Shown one piece after another: positions 17,299 to 25,501 of a DNA stretch of 64,000 nucleotides. The position numbers were made by a program, and so were the translations under genes. The notes under the pieces were generated by a model. It saw only the letters and a list, made by a program, of their open reading frames with translations, did no database searches and was not told the DNA's origin. Where the stretch lies: NCBI GenBank assembly GCA_963773585.1, contig CAVZBR010000006.1, positions 310,001-374,000 of the forward strand, written 5' to 3'. Within the stretch, counting starts at the first letter, position 1. Each line of letters starts with the position of its first letter. Origin of the DNA: CAVXJN01 sp963773585 (GTDB lineage Bacteria; Pseudomonadota; Gammaproteobacteria; JASBUN01).

Positions 17299-20103
17299 AT
17301 GTCATCACATCCGAGCACCGAGCCTCCGCAACGAACGCAAGCTTTGGCCGAACTGATCGCGGAACTGTCACGCGAGCTCAGCCCCGCTCGCGCGCCTGTG
17401 CGCCTGACCGCTACAAGCACGCTGGAACGTGATGGCGGCATCGACAGCCTCGCCCGCGTGCAATTGCTGGAGCGTATTGAACGCAGCTTCGGCGTGCATT
17501 TGGATGAATCGGATGTGTTCGCAGCCGAGACAATTGCCGATCTCGAACAACTGATTTCGGCTGCGGCCGCGCCGTCGACTGTGCTCGAGCGCTCGGCGCG
17601 TATTTCCAAGGAAAGCGAAGCAGCGGTCGTCCCCGCAGATGCAACGACCTTGGCCGCCGCGTTGCAATGGCATGGCCGGCGACACCCCCAGAGAGTACAC
17701 GTTCATTTCTATCACGATGATCCCGACAACTCCGGGACATTGACGTATGGCGAACTTTGGCACCGCGCGCAAATCGTCGCCACCCAATTGCGCGCTCATG
17801 GCGTCGAACCCGGCCAAAGCGTTGCCTTGATGCTACCCACCGGCGAAGATTTCTTTGTCTGCTTTTGCGGCGTACTACTGGCCGGCGGCGTTGCCGTACC
17901 GATATACCCGCCGACCCGGGCAGCGCAGATCCAGGAGCACTTGCAGCGCCAAGCACGAATCCTCGCCAATGCCAGAGCGCGGGTATTGATCGCGCCCGAG
18001 GAGGCACACACCATAGGCAGGCTGCTGCACGGGCGCGTGCCGACGCTCGAGGCGATACTGACCCCGGAAAGCGCGCGCGGCTCCGGCGCCATCAGCGCCC
18101 TACCGGTGCCGCAAGCCGAGGATCTCGCCCTGCTGCAATATACCTCCGGCAGTACCGGACAACCCAAAGGAGTGGAACTCAGCCACGCCAACCTGCTGGC
18201 CAACATTCGCGCCATGGGGCGCGCGCTCGCAGTTGACGAACAAGACGTATTCGTCAGTTGGCTGCCGTTGTACCACGACATGGGACTGATCGGCGCCTGG
18301 ATGGGTAGCCTGTATTTCGCCATCCCATTGGTGGTGATGTCGCCCTTGGCGTTCATCGCCCGTCCGCAGCGTTGGCTTTGGGCCGTCCACCGCTATCGGG
18401 GGACCTTATCGGCCGGCCCCAATTTCGCCTATGAGCTGTGCCTGAACAAAATCGCAAGCCAGGACATCGAAGGCCTGGACCTGAGCAGTTGGCGCTTCAC
18501 CTGCAACGGCGCCGAACCCATCAACGCGCGCACACTGCGCAGCTTCAGCGAGCGTTTCGCGACTTACGGTTTCAAGGCCACCGCCATGGGTCCGGTGTAC
18601 GGGCTTGCGGAATCGTCGGTCGGGCTGACGTTCCCGCCCCTGGGCCGGGCGCCACGGGTCGAAACCGTGCGCCGCCGCGCGCTGCACACCGACGGCCGGA
18701 TCGAAACGGCGGCTGAGTCCGATGACGAAACACTCGATATCGTCGGCTGCGGTATGCCACTGCCGGGCCACGAAGTACGCATCGCTGACGATAGCGATCG
18801 TGAAATCGGGGAACGACGAGTCGGAAGAATACAATTCCGCGGTCCCTCTGCGACCCGCGGCTATCACGACAATCCCGCCGCCACCGCAGCCCTGCGCCAT
18901 GGCGACTGGCTCGACAGCGGCGATCTGGGTTTCATTGACCGTGGTGAATTATTCGTCACCGGCCGGGTCAAGGACCTGATCATCCGCGCCGGCCGAAATC
19001 TGTATCCGTACGACCTGGAAGCGGCTGTCGGTGCGCTGCCGGGCATCCGGCGCGGGGGTGTGGCGGTATTTGGCAGTCACGATCCACAGCACGGCGAAAG
19101 TCTGATCGTCCTGGCCGAAACCCGCGAACAACGACCAGTACGGCGGGATCATTTGCGAGAGCAGATCGAACAATTGGCGATGGACCTGGTGCAAACGGCC
19201 CCGGATGAAGTCGTTCTGGCACCGCCGCGGAGCGTGCTCAAGACCTCCAGCGGCAAAATCCGACGCGCGGCGTGCCGCACGCTATACGAACAGCACCGCC
19301 TTGGCCGGCGGCCGCCAGTGTGGCTTCAATTCCTTCAAATTGTCGGCAGCACGTTGCTTCCCCGGCTCGGGCGCGGCGCGCGCGGTCTACGCAGCGGCCT
19401 GTATGCCGCATATGCGTGGTCTCTGTTCGGCATGTTCGGCGTGTTCGCATGGTTCGGCGTCATGCTGCTTCCCGGCGCCAGATTGCACCGCGCAGTTTTG
19501 CGGCGCTGCGTACGCAGCGCACTGGCGCTGGCCGGTATCGGCTTGCGCGTATCGGGGCGTGAGTACCTGGATCCCGCGACACCTTGCATCGTGGTGGCCA
19601 ATCATTCCAGTTACCTGGATGCCATGATACTGATCGGACTGTTGCCCGCCGGCTATGGCTTCGTTGCCAAACGCGAACTGGCGCGCAACTGGTTTCTGCG
19701 CACATTTCTGCAACGTATCGATACCATGTTCGTCGAGCGCTTCGATCCGCGACGCGGCGCCAGCGACATGCGACGCCTGGCGCGGGCGGCCAAGGCCGGC
19801 CAGGCGCTGGTGTTCTTTCCGGAAGGCACATTCACCCGTGCGCCCGGGTTGGCGGCATTCCGTATGGGAGCCTTCGTCGCCGCCGCACAAGCTGAATTGC
19901 CGGTATTGCCGGTTGCGCTGCGCGGCACGCGCGCCGTGCTACGGGACTCGGAATGGTGGCCCAGCCGTGGTGATATCGAGGCGCAGTTTCTGGCACCGAT
20001 CCAGCCCCAAGGCGGCGACTGGAAAGCGGCGGTCGCCCTGCGCGATGCGAGCCGCCGGGCGATTCTCGAGCAATGCGGGGAACCCGACCTCGCCGGCCAT
20101 TGA
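17299..20103 (+). CDS. ACP - fatty acyl-AMP ligase - PlsC acyltransferase fusion
   Basis: 934-residue, three-domain lipid enzyme. Residues about 10-85 form an acyl carrier protein with the phosphopantetheine serine at 50 (GGIDSLARVQ). Residues about 110-680 form an AMP-forming ligase (YTSGSTGQPKGVE; SGDLG; GRVKDLIIRAGRN typical of fatty acyl-AMP ligases; catalytic Lys in KTSSGKIRR). A hydrophobic stretch (about 700-735) leads to a PlsC-type acyltransferase with the HxxxxD motif NHSSYLD (His769) and the FPEGTF block. Inference: a fatty acid is activated as acyl-AMP, loaded on the in-cis ACP and passed to an alcohol or lysophospholipid acceptor at the membrane. No neighbouring lipid genes identify the acceptor. 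It is divergent from nfeD across 134 bp. Confidence 0.85.
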   Translation: MSSHPSTEPPQRTQALAELIAELSRELSPARAPVRLTATSTLERDGGIDSLARVQLLERIERSFGVHLDESDVFAAETIADLEQLISAAAAPSTVLERSARISKESEAAVVPADATTLAAALQWHGRRHPQRVHVHFYHDDPDNSGTLTYGELWHRAQIVATQLRAHGVEPGQSVALMLPTGEDFFVCFCGVLLAGGVAVPIYPPTRAAQIQEHLQRQARILANARARVLIAPEEAHTIGRLLHGRVPTLEAILTPESARGSGAISALPVPQAEDLALLQYTSGSTGQPKGVELSHANLLANIRAMGRALAVDEQDVFVSWLPLYHDMGLIGAWMGSLYFAIPLVVMSPLAFIARPQRWLWAVHRYRGTLSAGPNFAYELCLNKIASQDIEGLDLSSWRFTCNGAEPINARTLRSFSERFATYGFKATAMGPVYGLAESSVGLTFPPLGRAPRVETVRRRALHTDGRIETAAESDDETLDIVGCGMPLPGHEVRIADDSDREIGERRVGRIQFRGPSATRGYHDNPAATAALRHGDWLDSGDLGFIDRGELFVTGRVKDLIIRAGRNLYPYDLEAAVGALPGIRRGGVAVFGSHDPQHGESLIVLAETREQRPVRRDHLREQIEQLAMDLVQTAPDEVVLAPPRSVLKTSSGKIRRAACRTLYEQHRLGRRPPVWLQFLQIVGSTLLPRLGRGARGLRSGLYAAYAWSLFGMFGVFAWFGVMLLPGARLHRAVLRRCVRSALALAGIGLRVSGREYLDPATPCIVVANHSSYLDAMILIGLLPAGYGFVAKRELARNWFLRTFLQRIDTMFVERFDPRRGASDMRRLARAAKAGQALVFFPEGTFTRAPGLAAFRMGAFVAAAQAELPVLPVALRGTRAVLRDSEWWPSRGDIEAQFLAPIQPQGGDWKAAVALRDASRRAILEQCGEPDLAGH

Positions 20104-20161
20104 TTCGCGGGCCCGCGGAACAAGCTATGTTAAAATGCAATTCGGAGGTTATCGCCCGACC

Positions 20162-20767
20162 ATGTCGATCTTTGCGCCCACCGACATTACTGCGGTCATT
20201 CTTGCTGGCGGACAAGACCCTATAAACGGAGTCGCTAAAGGGTTGGTGCGTCTGCACGGCCTACCGGCGCTGGAGCACGCTCTGGCGGCCGTGAAACCCC
20301 AAGTGTCGCAGATCATGATCAGCGCAAACCGCGATCCGGAGCGATATCGAGGTTATGGGTGCACCGTGATTCGCGATACTCGCAGCGATGCGAAGGGGCC
20401 ATTGGCGGGGGTGCTGGCGGCCATGCAACAAGCCACCAGTGAATACCTGCTCACCATTCCTTGTGACGCGGCGTGGATCAGTCCCGACTACGCCGCGCGT
20501 ATGTACAATGCAGCCCGCGACGGTGCGGCACTGGCGGCCGTGGCCCACGATGGCACGCGCGATCAACCGGTCTTCGCGCTGTTTGCCCGCACGCTGTTAC
20601 AGCCCCTGCAGGCGTTTCTCGACCGCGGCGAACGACGAGCGCGTTGGTTCCTGCGCGAACAGCATGCACTGGAGGTGGATTTCAGCGATTGTCCTGGCAT
20701 GTTCGTCAGTCTCGATCCAGTCCGCGACAACAACGTCGACGAGAACAAGCCGGTGCGACATGACTGA
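20162..20767 (+). CDS. mobA: Molybdenum cofactor guanylyltransferase MobA (divergent)
   Basis: 201 residues of nucleotidyltransferase fold that should attach GMP to molybdopterin. It keeps LAGG, MISANRDPERY, GPLAGVLAAM and IPCD, typical of MobA. The nucleotide loop is unusual: after LAGG it reads QDPINGVAKGL instead of the usual Arg-rich RMGG-DKGL, so the DK aspartate is an alanine. The PCDxP motif reads PCDAAW, and the C-terminal NTPED-like motif is not recognisable. Function may be reduced or altered. A ggaggt site lies about 13 bases before the ATG. It overlaps mobB by 8 bp in a mobA-mobB-moeA operon. Confidence 0.78.
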   Translation: MSIFAPTDITAVILAGGQDPINGVAKGLVRLHGLPALEHALAAVKPQVSQIMISANRDPERYRGYGCTVIRDTRSDAKGPLAGVLAAMQQATSEYLLTIPCDAAWISPDYAARMYNAARDGAALAAVAHDGTRDQPVFALFARTLLQPLQAFLDRGERRARWFLREQHALEVDFSDCPGMFVSLDPVRDNNVDENKPVRHD

Positions 20768-21278
20768 TTTTCAGACGCCAACGCTGGGGTTTGCGGCCTT
20801 CAGCGGCACGGGAAAAACCACGCTGCTGACCCGCGTCATTCCTATATTGCGCGAGCGCGCCATCCGCCTGGCGGTGGTCAAGCATGCGCACCACGAGTTC
20901 GACATCGACAAGCCCGGCAAAGACAGCTATGAACTCAGAAAGGCCGGCGCGAGCCAGACTTTGATCGCGTCCAACCGACGCTGGGCTTTGGTCTCGGAGC
21001 TGGACGCCACGTCTGAACCGCAACTCGCCGAACTCATGGAACGTCTCGATCATGCGCATCTGGATCTGGTCTTGGTAGAAGGGTTCAAACAATTCGTCTT
21101 TCCCAAAATCGAGCTGCATCGCGCCCGTTTGTGCAAACCGTTCTTGTTTCCGAACGATCCTTCCATCATCGCGGTCGCCTGTGACGAGCTGCAAGTTCCG
21201 GACACGTCTTTGCCAGTGTTGGACATCAACGAACCGGCACAGATTGCCGATTTCATACAAAAGCGCTTTCTCGCATGA
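20760..21278 (+). CDS. mobB: Molybdopterin-guanine dinucleotide biosynthesis protein MobB
   Basis: 172-residue P-loop GTP-binding accessory protein that supports MobA. Walker A is FSGTGKTTL, followed by the family blocks VVKHAHHEFDID, KDSYELRKAGA and LVLVEGFKQ. The start overlaps the mobA stop (8 bp), so the pair is translationally coupled. The moeA start lies 27 bp after the stop. Length is normal for the family. Confidence 0.9.
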   Translation: MTDFQTPTLGFAAFSGTGKTTLLTRVIPILRERAIRLAVVKHAHHEFDIDKPGKDSYELRKAGASQTLIASNRRWALVSELDATSEPQLAELMERLDHAHLDLVLVEGFKQFVFPKIELHRARLCKPFLFPNDPSIIAVACDELQVPDTSLPVLDINEPAQIADFIQKRFLA

Positions 21279-21305
21279 CCCAGAACACCGAACGGAACGG
21301 CGCGA

Positions 21306-22568
21306 ATGAGTAGCGAACACGGCGAGGACTTCGATTCCTGCGGCGCCGCGCCGGACCTGCTGACCGTCGACGAAGCCAAGCAGCGGATTGCGGAGCTGGT
21401 GCAACTCCTTCCCGGCACGGAACGTGTGGCACTGCGCGACGCCCTTGGCCGGGTTATGGCCGAAGAAATTCGCTCGCCGTTGAACGTACCGACGGCGGAC
21501 AACGCCGCGATGGACGGCTATGCACTGTGCGCAGCAGCCTTGAACAGTGGCGACACTGTCGAACTCGAATTGATCGGCGCGTCATTGGCAGGTTCCCCTT
21601 ATCCGGGTTCCCCCGGACCGGGTCAATGCGTGCGCATCACGACCGGCGCCGTGCTACCGCCCCATTGCGACAGCGTCGTCATGCAAGAGCAAACCCGCAA
21701 GCGCGACGGCCGCATTGCGCTCGACCGCATCCCCGCCGTGGGGGAGAACGTGCGCCGCGCCGGCGACGATATCGGCCGTGGCGATGTAGTTGTCCGGCGC
21801 GGAACTCGGATCACTCCTGCGGGGCTGGGCCTGCTCGCATCTCTCGGCAATGCGGAAGTCACCGTCCAGCGCCAGGTGCGAGTAGCGTTCTTTTCCACCG
21901 GTGACGAGTTGCGCGGAGTCGGTGAATCGCTCGGCGTAGGCGACATCTACGACAGCAATCGCTACACGCTATATGGGATGCTACTCCGCGCCGGCGTCTT
22001 GCCGCTGGACATGGGCGTTATTCGCGACCGGCGCGATGATGTACGGGCCGCGTTTCGCGAAGCCGCGCGAATTGCCGATGTGATTATTACTTCCGGGGGC
22101 GTATCCGTGGGTGAAGCGGATTTCGTGAAGCAGACGCTGGAAGAACTCGGCAGGGTCGACCTTTGGCGCATCGCCATGAAACCGGGAAAACCGCTCGCGG
22201 TAGGCCGCATCGCAGATACTTATTTCTTTGGACTCCCAGGCAATCCGGTTTCGGTGATGGCCACTTTCTATCAGTTCGTACTGCCTGCCTTGCAGCGCAT
22301 CTCGGGCGCGGCGCTCGAACCGCCGTTGGTGGTACGGGTGCGCTGCGCGGCCGCCCTGAAAAAAGTCCCAGGGCGCCTCGAATACCAGCGCGGAATTCTA
22401 CAACTCGACGAAAGCGGCGAATGGACGGTAACCAGTACCGGTATGCAGGACTCACACGTACTCACCTCAATGAGCCGCGCCAATTGCTTCGTCATCCTGC
22501 CGGTGGATTCCGAAGGCGCAGCCGCTGGCGAGATGGTGGACGTGCAACCGTTCGCCGGTTTGATCTAG
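21306..22568 (+). CDS. moeA: Molybdopterin molybdenumtransferase MoeA
   Basis: 420-residue enzyme inserting molybdate into adenylylated molybdopterin. It shows the MoeA signature near the N-terminus (NAAMDGYAL), the molybdopterin-binding block (STGDELRGVGE, YDSNRYTL, ITSGGVSVGEAD) and PGKPLAVG with GLPGNPVSV. Domain IV is present at the C-terminus. It is the last gene of the mobA-mobB-moeA operon. No molybdoenzyme is in the window, so the enzymes served lie elsewhere. Confidence 0.92.
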   Translation: MSSEHGEDFDSCGAAPDLLTVDEAKQRIAELVQLLPGTERVALRDALGRVMAEEIRSPLNVPTADNAAMDGYALCAAALNSGDTVELELIGASLAGSPYPGSPGPGQCVRITTGAVLPPHCDSVVMQEQTRKRDGRIALDRIPAVGENVRRAGDDIGRGDVVVRRGTRITPAGLGLLASLGNAEVTVQRQVRVAFFSTGDELRGVGESLGVGDIYDSNRYTLYGMLLRAGVLPLDMGVIRDRRDDVRAAFREAARIADVIITSGGVSVGEADFVKQTLEELGRVDLWRIAMKPGKPLAVGRIADTYFFGLPGNPVSVMATFYQFVLPALQRISGAALEPPLVVRVRCAAALKKVPGRLEYQRGILQLDESGEWTVTSTGMQDSHVLTSMSRANCFVILPVDSEGAAAGEMVDVQPFAGLI

Positions 22569-22581
22569 GCAGCCGCTCGAT

Positions 22582-22959
22582 TCATCCGCCTGCGCTTTGT
22601 TGCTGCTGTTCGGCAACCTGCTTGCGGACTTCGTCCATATCTAGTTCCCGTGCTTTACCGATCAGCTCTTCGAAGGCACTTGCCGGCAGCATGCCAGGCT
22701 GGGAAAAAATCACGATTTGATCGCGAAAGATCATCAGCGTCGGGATGGAGCGGATCTGGAAATGCGCAGCCAACTCCTGCTGTTCTTCGGTATTGACCTT
22801 CGCAAATACGATATCGTCGTGCTTCTCCGAGGCTTCTTCGTAGATAGGCGCAAAGTTCTGACACGGCCCACACCAGGACGCCCAATAATCCACAATCACG
22901 AAATCGTTTCCGCCCACGATCTGGTCGAAGTTGTCTTTCGTCAGTTCTACGGTAGCCAT
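22582..22959 (-). CDS. Thioredoxin-family protein
   Basis: 125-residue cytoplasmic thioredoxin. The active site is WASWCGPCQNF, the cis-Pro loop RSIPTLMIF follows, and a helical Gln-rich tail extends past the usual 105-110 residues. The ATG at 22959 gives the normal MATVELTKDNF N-terminus; in-frame sequence further upstream has no fold features. It is convergent with moeA (13 bp apart). A large nested inverted repeat lies 53-111 bases upstream of the start. Confidence 0.88.
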   Translation of the reverse strand: MATVELTKDNFDQIVGGNDFVIVDYWASWCGPCQNFAPIYEEASEKHDDIVFAKVNTEEQQELAAHFQIRSIPTLMIFRDQIVIFSQPGMLPASAFEELIGKARELDMDEVRKQVAEQQQQSAGG

Positions 22960-23011
22960 CGCACCATCCCCGCTAGCTGGTAATGAGAAGTAGGACGTTC
23001 CAAATGCACTG

Positions 23012-23070
23012 CGGCCGCCGGTCCTGTGACAGCGAATAGGCAAAGCGATTCGCGTCTGGTCCGGCGGCCG
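23012..23070 (-). promoter_or_regulatory. Nested inverted repeat upstream of the thioredoxin gene
   Basis: Outer arms CGGCCGCCGG (23012-23021) and CCGGCGGCCG (23061-23070) are perfect complements, and pairing continues inward past one mismatch. Inside lies a second pair, GCGAAT (23032-23037) and ATTCGC (23048-23053). It sits in the 189-bp gap after the diguanylate cyclase stop and before the thioredoxin start, both on the minus strand. It could be a terminator-like stem, an mRNA leader structure or a DNA site; no U-tract follows. Confidence 0.5.
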
Positions 23071-23148
23071 AGTCGATGTTGAAGTGAATAAGACTAGTTT
23101 AACGCAGGCGGCAGGCGCTGTCAGGTGAGCACAATTCGACAATCCAGC

Positions 23149-24627
23149 TCAGGACTTAGCGGCATCTGCGAACTCGACGCGGTCACGCCCGCTGCGTTTG
23201 GCGCGATACAAAGCCTCGTCGGCACGGTCGATCAGCCGCTGCGGCGTTTCCCCGCGCTGCAGCGTCGCCACTCCTGCGGAAAACGACGGCACAGGAAAAG
23301 CGGTTTCTGCGCCGCGGCAACGCAATCGCGCCGCGGACTCCCGGGCTTTGCGCAAAGCCGCAGCGGCACCGCTGTGATCGGTGTTCGGCAGCAGTACCGC
23401 GAATTCTTCGCCCCCATAGCGGGCGACAAGATCATGATTGCGAAACACTGAGAAAATCTGCGTCGCGTAGCAACGCAGCACCTCGTCGCCAGCCGCGTGC
23501 CCGTACTCGTCGTTGACGCGTTTGAAGCTGTCCAGATCAATGATGGCCAGGGACAGCGGCATGCCATAGCGTTCGACTCGCGCCACCTCCTCTTCCACGC
23601 GTGCCATGAAAGCGCGCCGGTTCGGCAGAGAAGTCAACTCATCGGTCAAGCTCAACTCGCGCACCCGATGCAGTTCTTCATTCAAGTGCCGACTGTCGAG
23701 CGTGAGCATACTGAGGTAGCGGTCGGCACTATCGAGTTTCCGGGCCAGCGAGAAGTGGCCGCTATGCAAGCGCTTCACTTGTTCGAGCAAGCGCTCGCGC
23801 ACTTCGTTGGCGTCACCGATTTCACTGGCACGTTGCAGCTCGGACAGCACCAGATCAAGCATCACCCCGAACTCTTCGTTCTGCGCCAGGGTTTCGCGGA
23901 TTTCGCGCCCCAGGGATTCCTGCAGCCCGTCAATCTTCGCTTCGCGCTGCGCGGCCACCGCCTGGAAGTTGTCCGAGTCGGATTCCTGCGCGACGGGCTG
24001 TTGCGGGTCCCGACCGGTCCACCTCGGCGCCGCTGAGTCGGAAGCGGACTCCTTGGCGGTCTCGATATCATCGGCATCGGCGAAGGGCGTTATCGGCCCG
24101 CCAGGGGCTTCGGCGGCAGGCTGACGATCAAGCAATGACTCCAGTCTCGATTTCAACTCCGCAGCATCGGCGGCCATGATCGGCGGCCGCAGGTGCCGGC
24201 GCAACACTTCGAATTCGGAGCGCGCTTCCGCGTCCTGATCTTGAACCTGGGCTTGATGCCGCAACAAAAGATCCAGCAGTTCCGAATAGTGACGCTCATC
24301 CCGGATGCACGACTGTTGCAGGTCATGCAACATCCGCACAGCGTCCCGGTGGACTGCCGAGCAACCGGGAACGTCGCGTACCAAATCCAGAATCTGGACC
24401 AGCTTTCGGACTGTCAGAGACCCCGAACTCAGATCGTCGTCGCGGTCCGAGCCCGGGAAGTGGAGCCTCCCGCCTGAATTGTCGATTTCTGGCGCCGCCC
24501 CGCTCGGCGAATCGCGTTCGGACGCCGTGGGGCCGGGACGCCGCGCCGGCGCGGCGGAAGGAAATTCCGCCACCGAGCCAGCGCCGCGCGTTCCCCCCGC
24601 GGATCGAGTGTCGTGCCAGTCGGTCAT
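23149..24627 (-). CDS. Soluble GGDEF diguanylate cyclase
   Basis: 492-residue cytoplasmic protein making c-di-GMP. The C-terminal GGDEF domain (about 320-490) is complete: the DELTSLPNRRAF start motif, the FKRVNDEYGH substrate region, active site GGEEF at 405-409, and I-site RNHD at 396-399. The first 300 residues contain no membrane segment or recognisable sensor fold; they are acidic, low-complexity at the extreme N-terminus, and strongly helical (about 220-310). That helical part may be the dimerisation or partner-binding region. It is expressed on the minus strand between adk and the thioredoxin gene. The input signal is unknown. Confidence 0.9.
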   Translation of the reverse strand: MTDWHDTRSAGGTRGAGSVAEFPSAAPARRPGPTASERDSPSGAAPEIDNSGGRLHFPGSDRDDDLSSGSLTVRKLVQILDLVRDVPGCSAVHRDAVRMLHDLQQSCIRDERHYSELLDLLLRHQAQVQDQDAEARSEFEVLRRHLRPPIMAADAAELKSRLESLLDRQPAAEAPGGPITPFADADDIETAKESASDSAAPRWTGRDPQQPVAQESDSDNFQAVAAQREAKIDGLQESLGREIRETLAQNEEFGVMLDLVLSELQRASEIGDANEVRERLLEQVKRLHSGHFSLARKLDSADRYLSMLTLDSRHLNEELHRVRELSLTDELTSLPNRRAFMARVEEEVARVERYGMPLSLAIIDLDSFKRVNDEYGHAAGDEVLRCYATQIFSVFRNHDLVARYGGEEFAVLLPNTDHSGAAAALRKARESAARLRCRGAETAFPVPSFSAGVATLQRGETPQRLIDRADEALYRAKRSGRDRVEFADAAKS

Positions 24628-24677
24628 CGCTATTTTTGTTGTACCGTGGTGCTGGCGTTTCGGTGCGGCCGAGAATT

Positions 24678-24695
24678 GCGCGGCTGTCGCCGCGT
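24678..24695 (-). terminator. Hairpin after adk (weak terminator candidate)
   Basis: GCGCGGC, loop TGTC, GCCGCGT form a compact stem starting about six bases past the adk stop on the minus strand. No clear U-run follows, so termination is uncertain. Confidence 0.3.
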
Positions 24696-24700
24696 GCCAG

Positions 24701-25357
24701 CTATGAGTCCAAGGCCGCGAATATCCGATCGCGAATTTCTTCTACCGAACCGACACCGGCGACTTTGACGTATTTGGGGGCATGCCCCTCGCCACTTTCG
24801 GCCCAACTGGAGTAGAACTGCACCAGCGGCTCGGTTTGTTCGTGATAAACGTCCAAGCGCTTGCGGACCGTATCTTCCTGATCGTCGTCGCGTTGTATCA
24901 AGTCCTCGCCCGTGACGTCATCCTTGCCTTCCGCCTTCGGCGGATTGAACACCACATGATACGTCCGTCCGGAGGCCAGGTGAACGCGCCGTCCGCTCAT
25001 GCGTTTGATGATCTCGCTGTCGTCGACGTCTATTTCCACTACTGCGTCGATGTCTACGCCCTGGCTCTTCAACGACTCCGCCTGCGGGATCGTGCGCGGA
25101 AAGCCGTCGAACAGGAACCCGTTCTTGCAATCGGGCTGCTGGATCCGGTCCTTGACCAGGCCAAGGATGATTTCGTCGGACACCAAGCCACCAGCATCCA
25201 TAATTTTCTTCGCTTCCTGTCCTAGCGGTGTGCCGGCTTTCACGGCGGCGCGCAACATGTCGCCGGTGGAAATCTGGGGAATCGAGTAGCGCTCGGTAAT
25301 GTACTTCGCCTGCGTCCCCTTGCCGGCGCCCGGGCCGCCGAGAAGAATGATCCTCAT
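24701..25357 (-). CDS. adk: Adenylate kinase
   Basis: 218-residue essential enzyme interconverting ATP + AMP and 2 ADP. The P-loop GGPGAGKGTQ starts at residue 7, the AMP-binding region (TGDMLRAAV, FDGFPRT) follows, and the long LID domain (about 122-160; SGRRVHLASGRTYH) lacks the zinc-binding cysteines found in many Gram-positive enzymes. Length is typical of the proteobacterial long form. It has a single-gene arrangement; the reverse complement of gttata (25375-25380) gives a TATAAC that could be its -10 box. Confidence 0.95.
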   Translation of the reverse strand: MRIILLGGPGAGKGTQAKYITERYSIPQISTGDMLRAAVKAGTPLGQEAKKIMDAGGLVSDEIILGLVKDRIQQPDCKNGFLFDGFPRTIPQAESLKSQGVDIDAVVEIDVDDSEIIKRMSGRRVHLASGRTYHVVFNPPKAEGKDDVTGEDLIQRDDDQEDTVRKRLDVYHEQTEPLVQFYSSWAESGEGHAPKYVKVAGVGSVEEIRDRIFAALDS

Positions 25358-25501
25358 CTGTTCGTCCTCGCGTTGTTATACCGTAAAGAGACCATTATGC
25401 CTACACAGGGCGGGGATGGCGCATTCGCAGTATGAATATGGGAATGGGCGCGGCTTATGGCCGCGAAAGAAATGAAATTGCTGGGAATTCAGGCAGATAT
25501 C

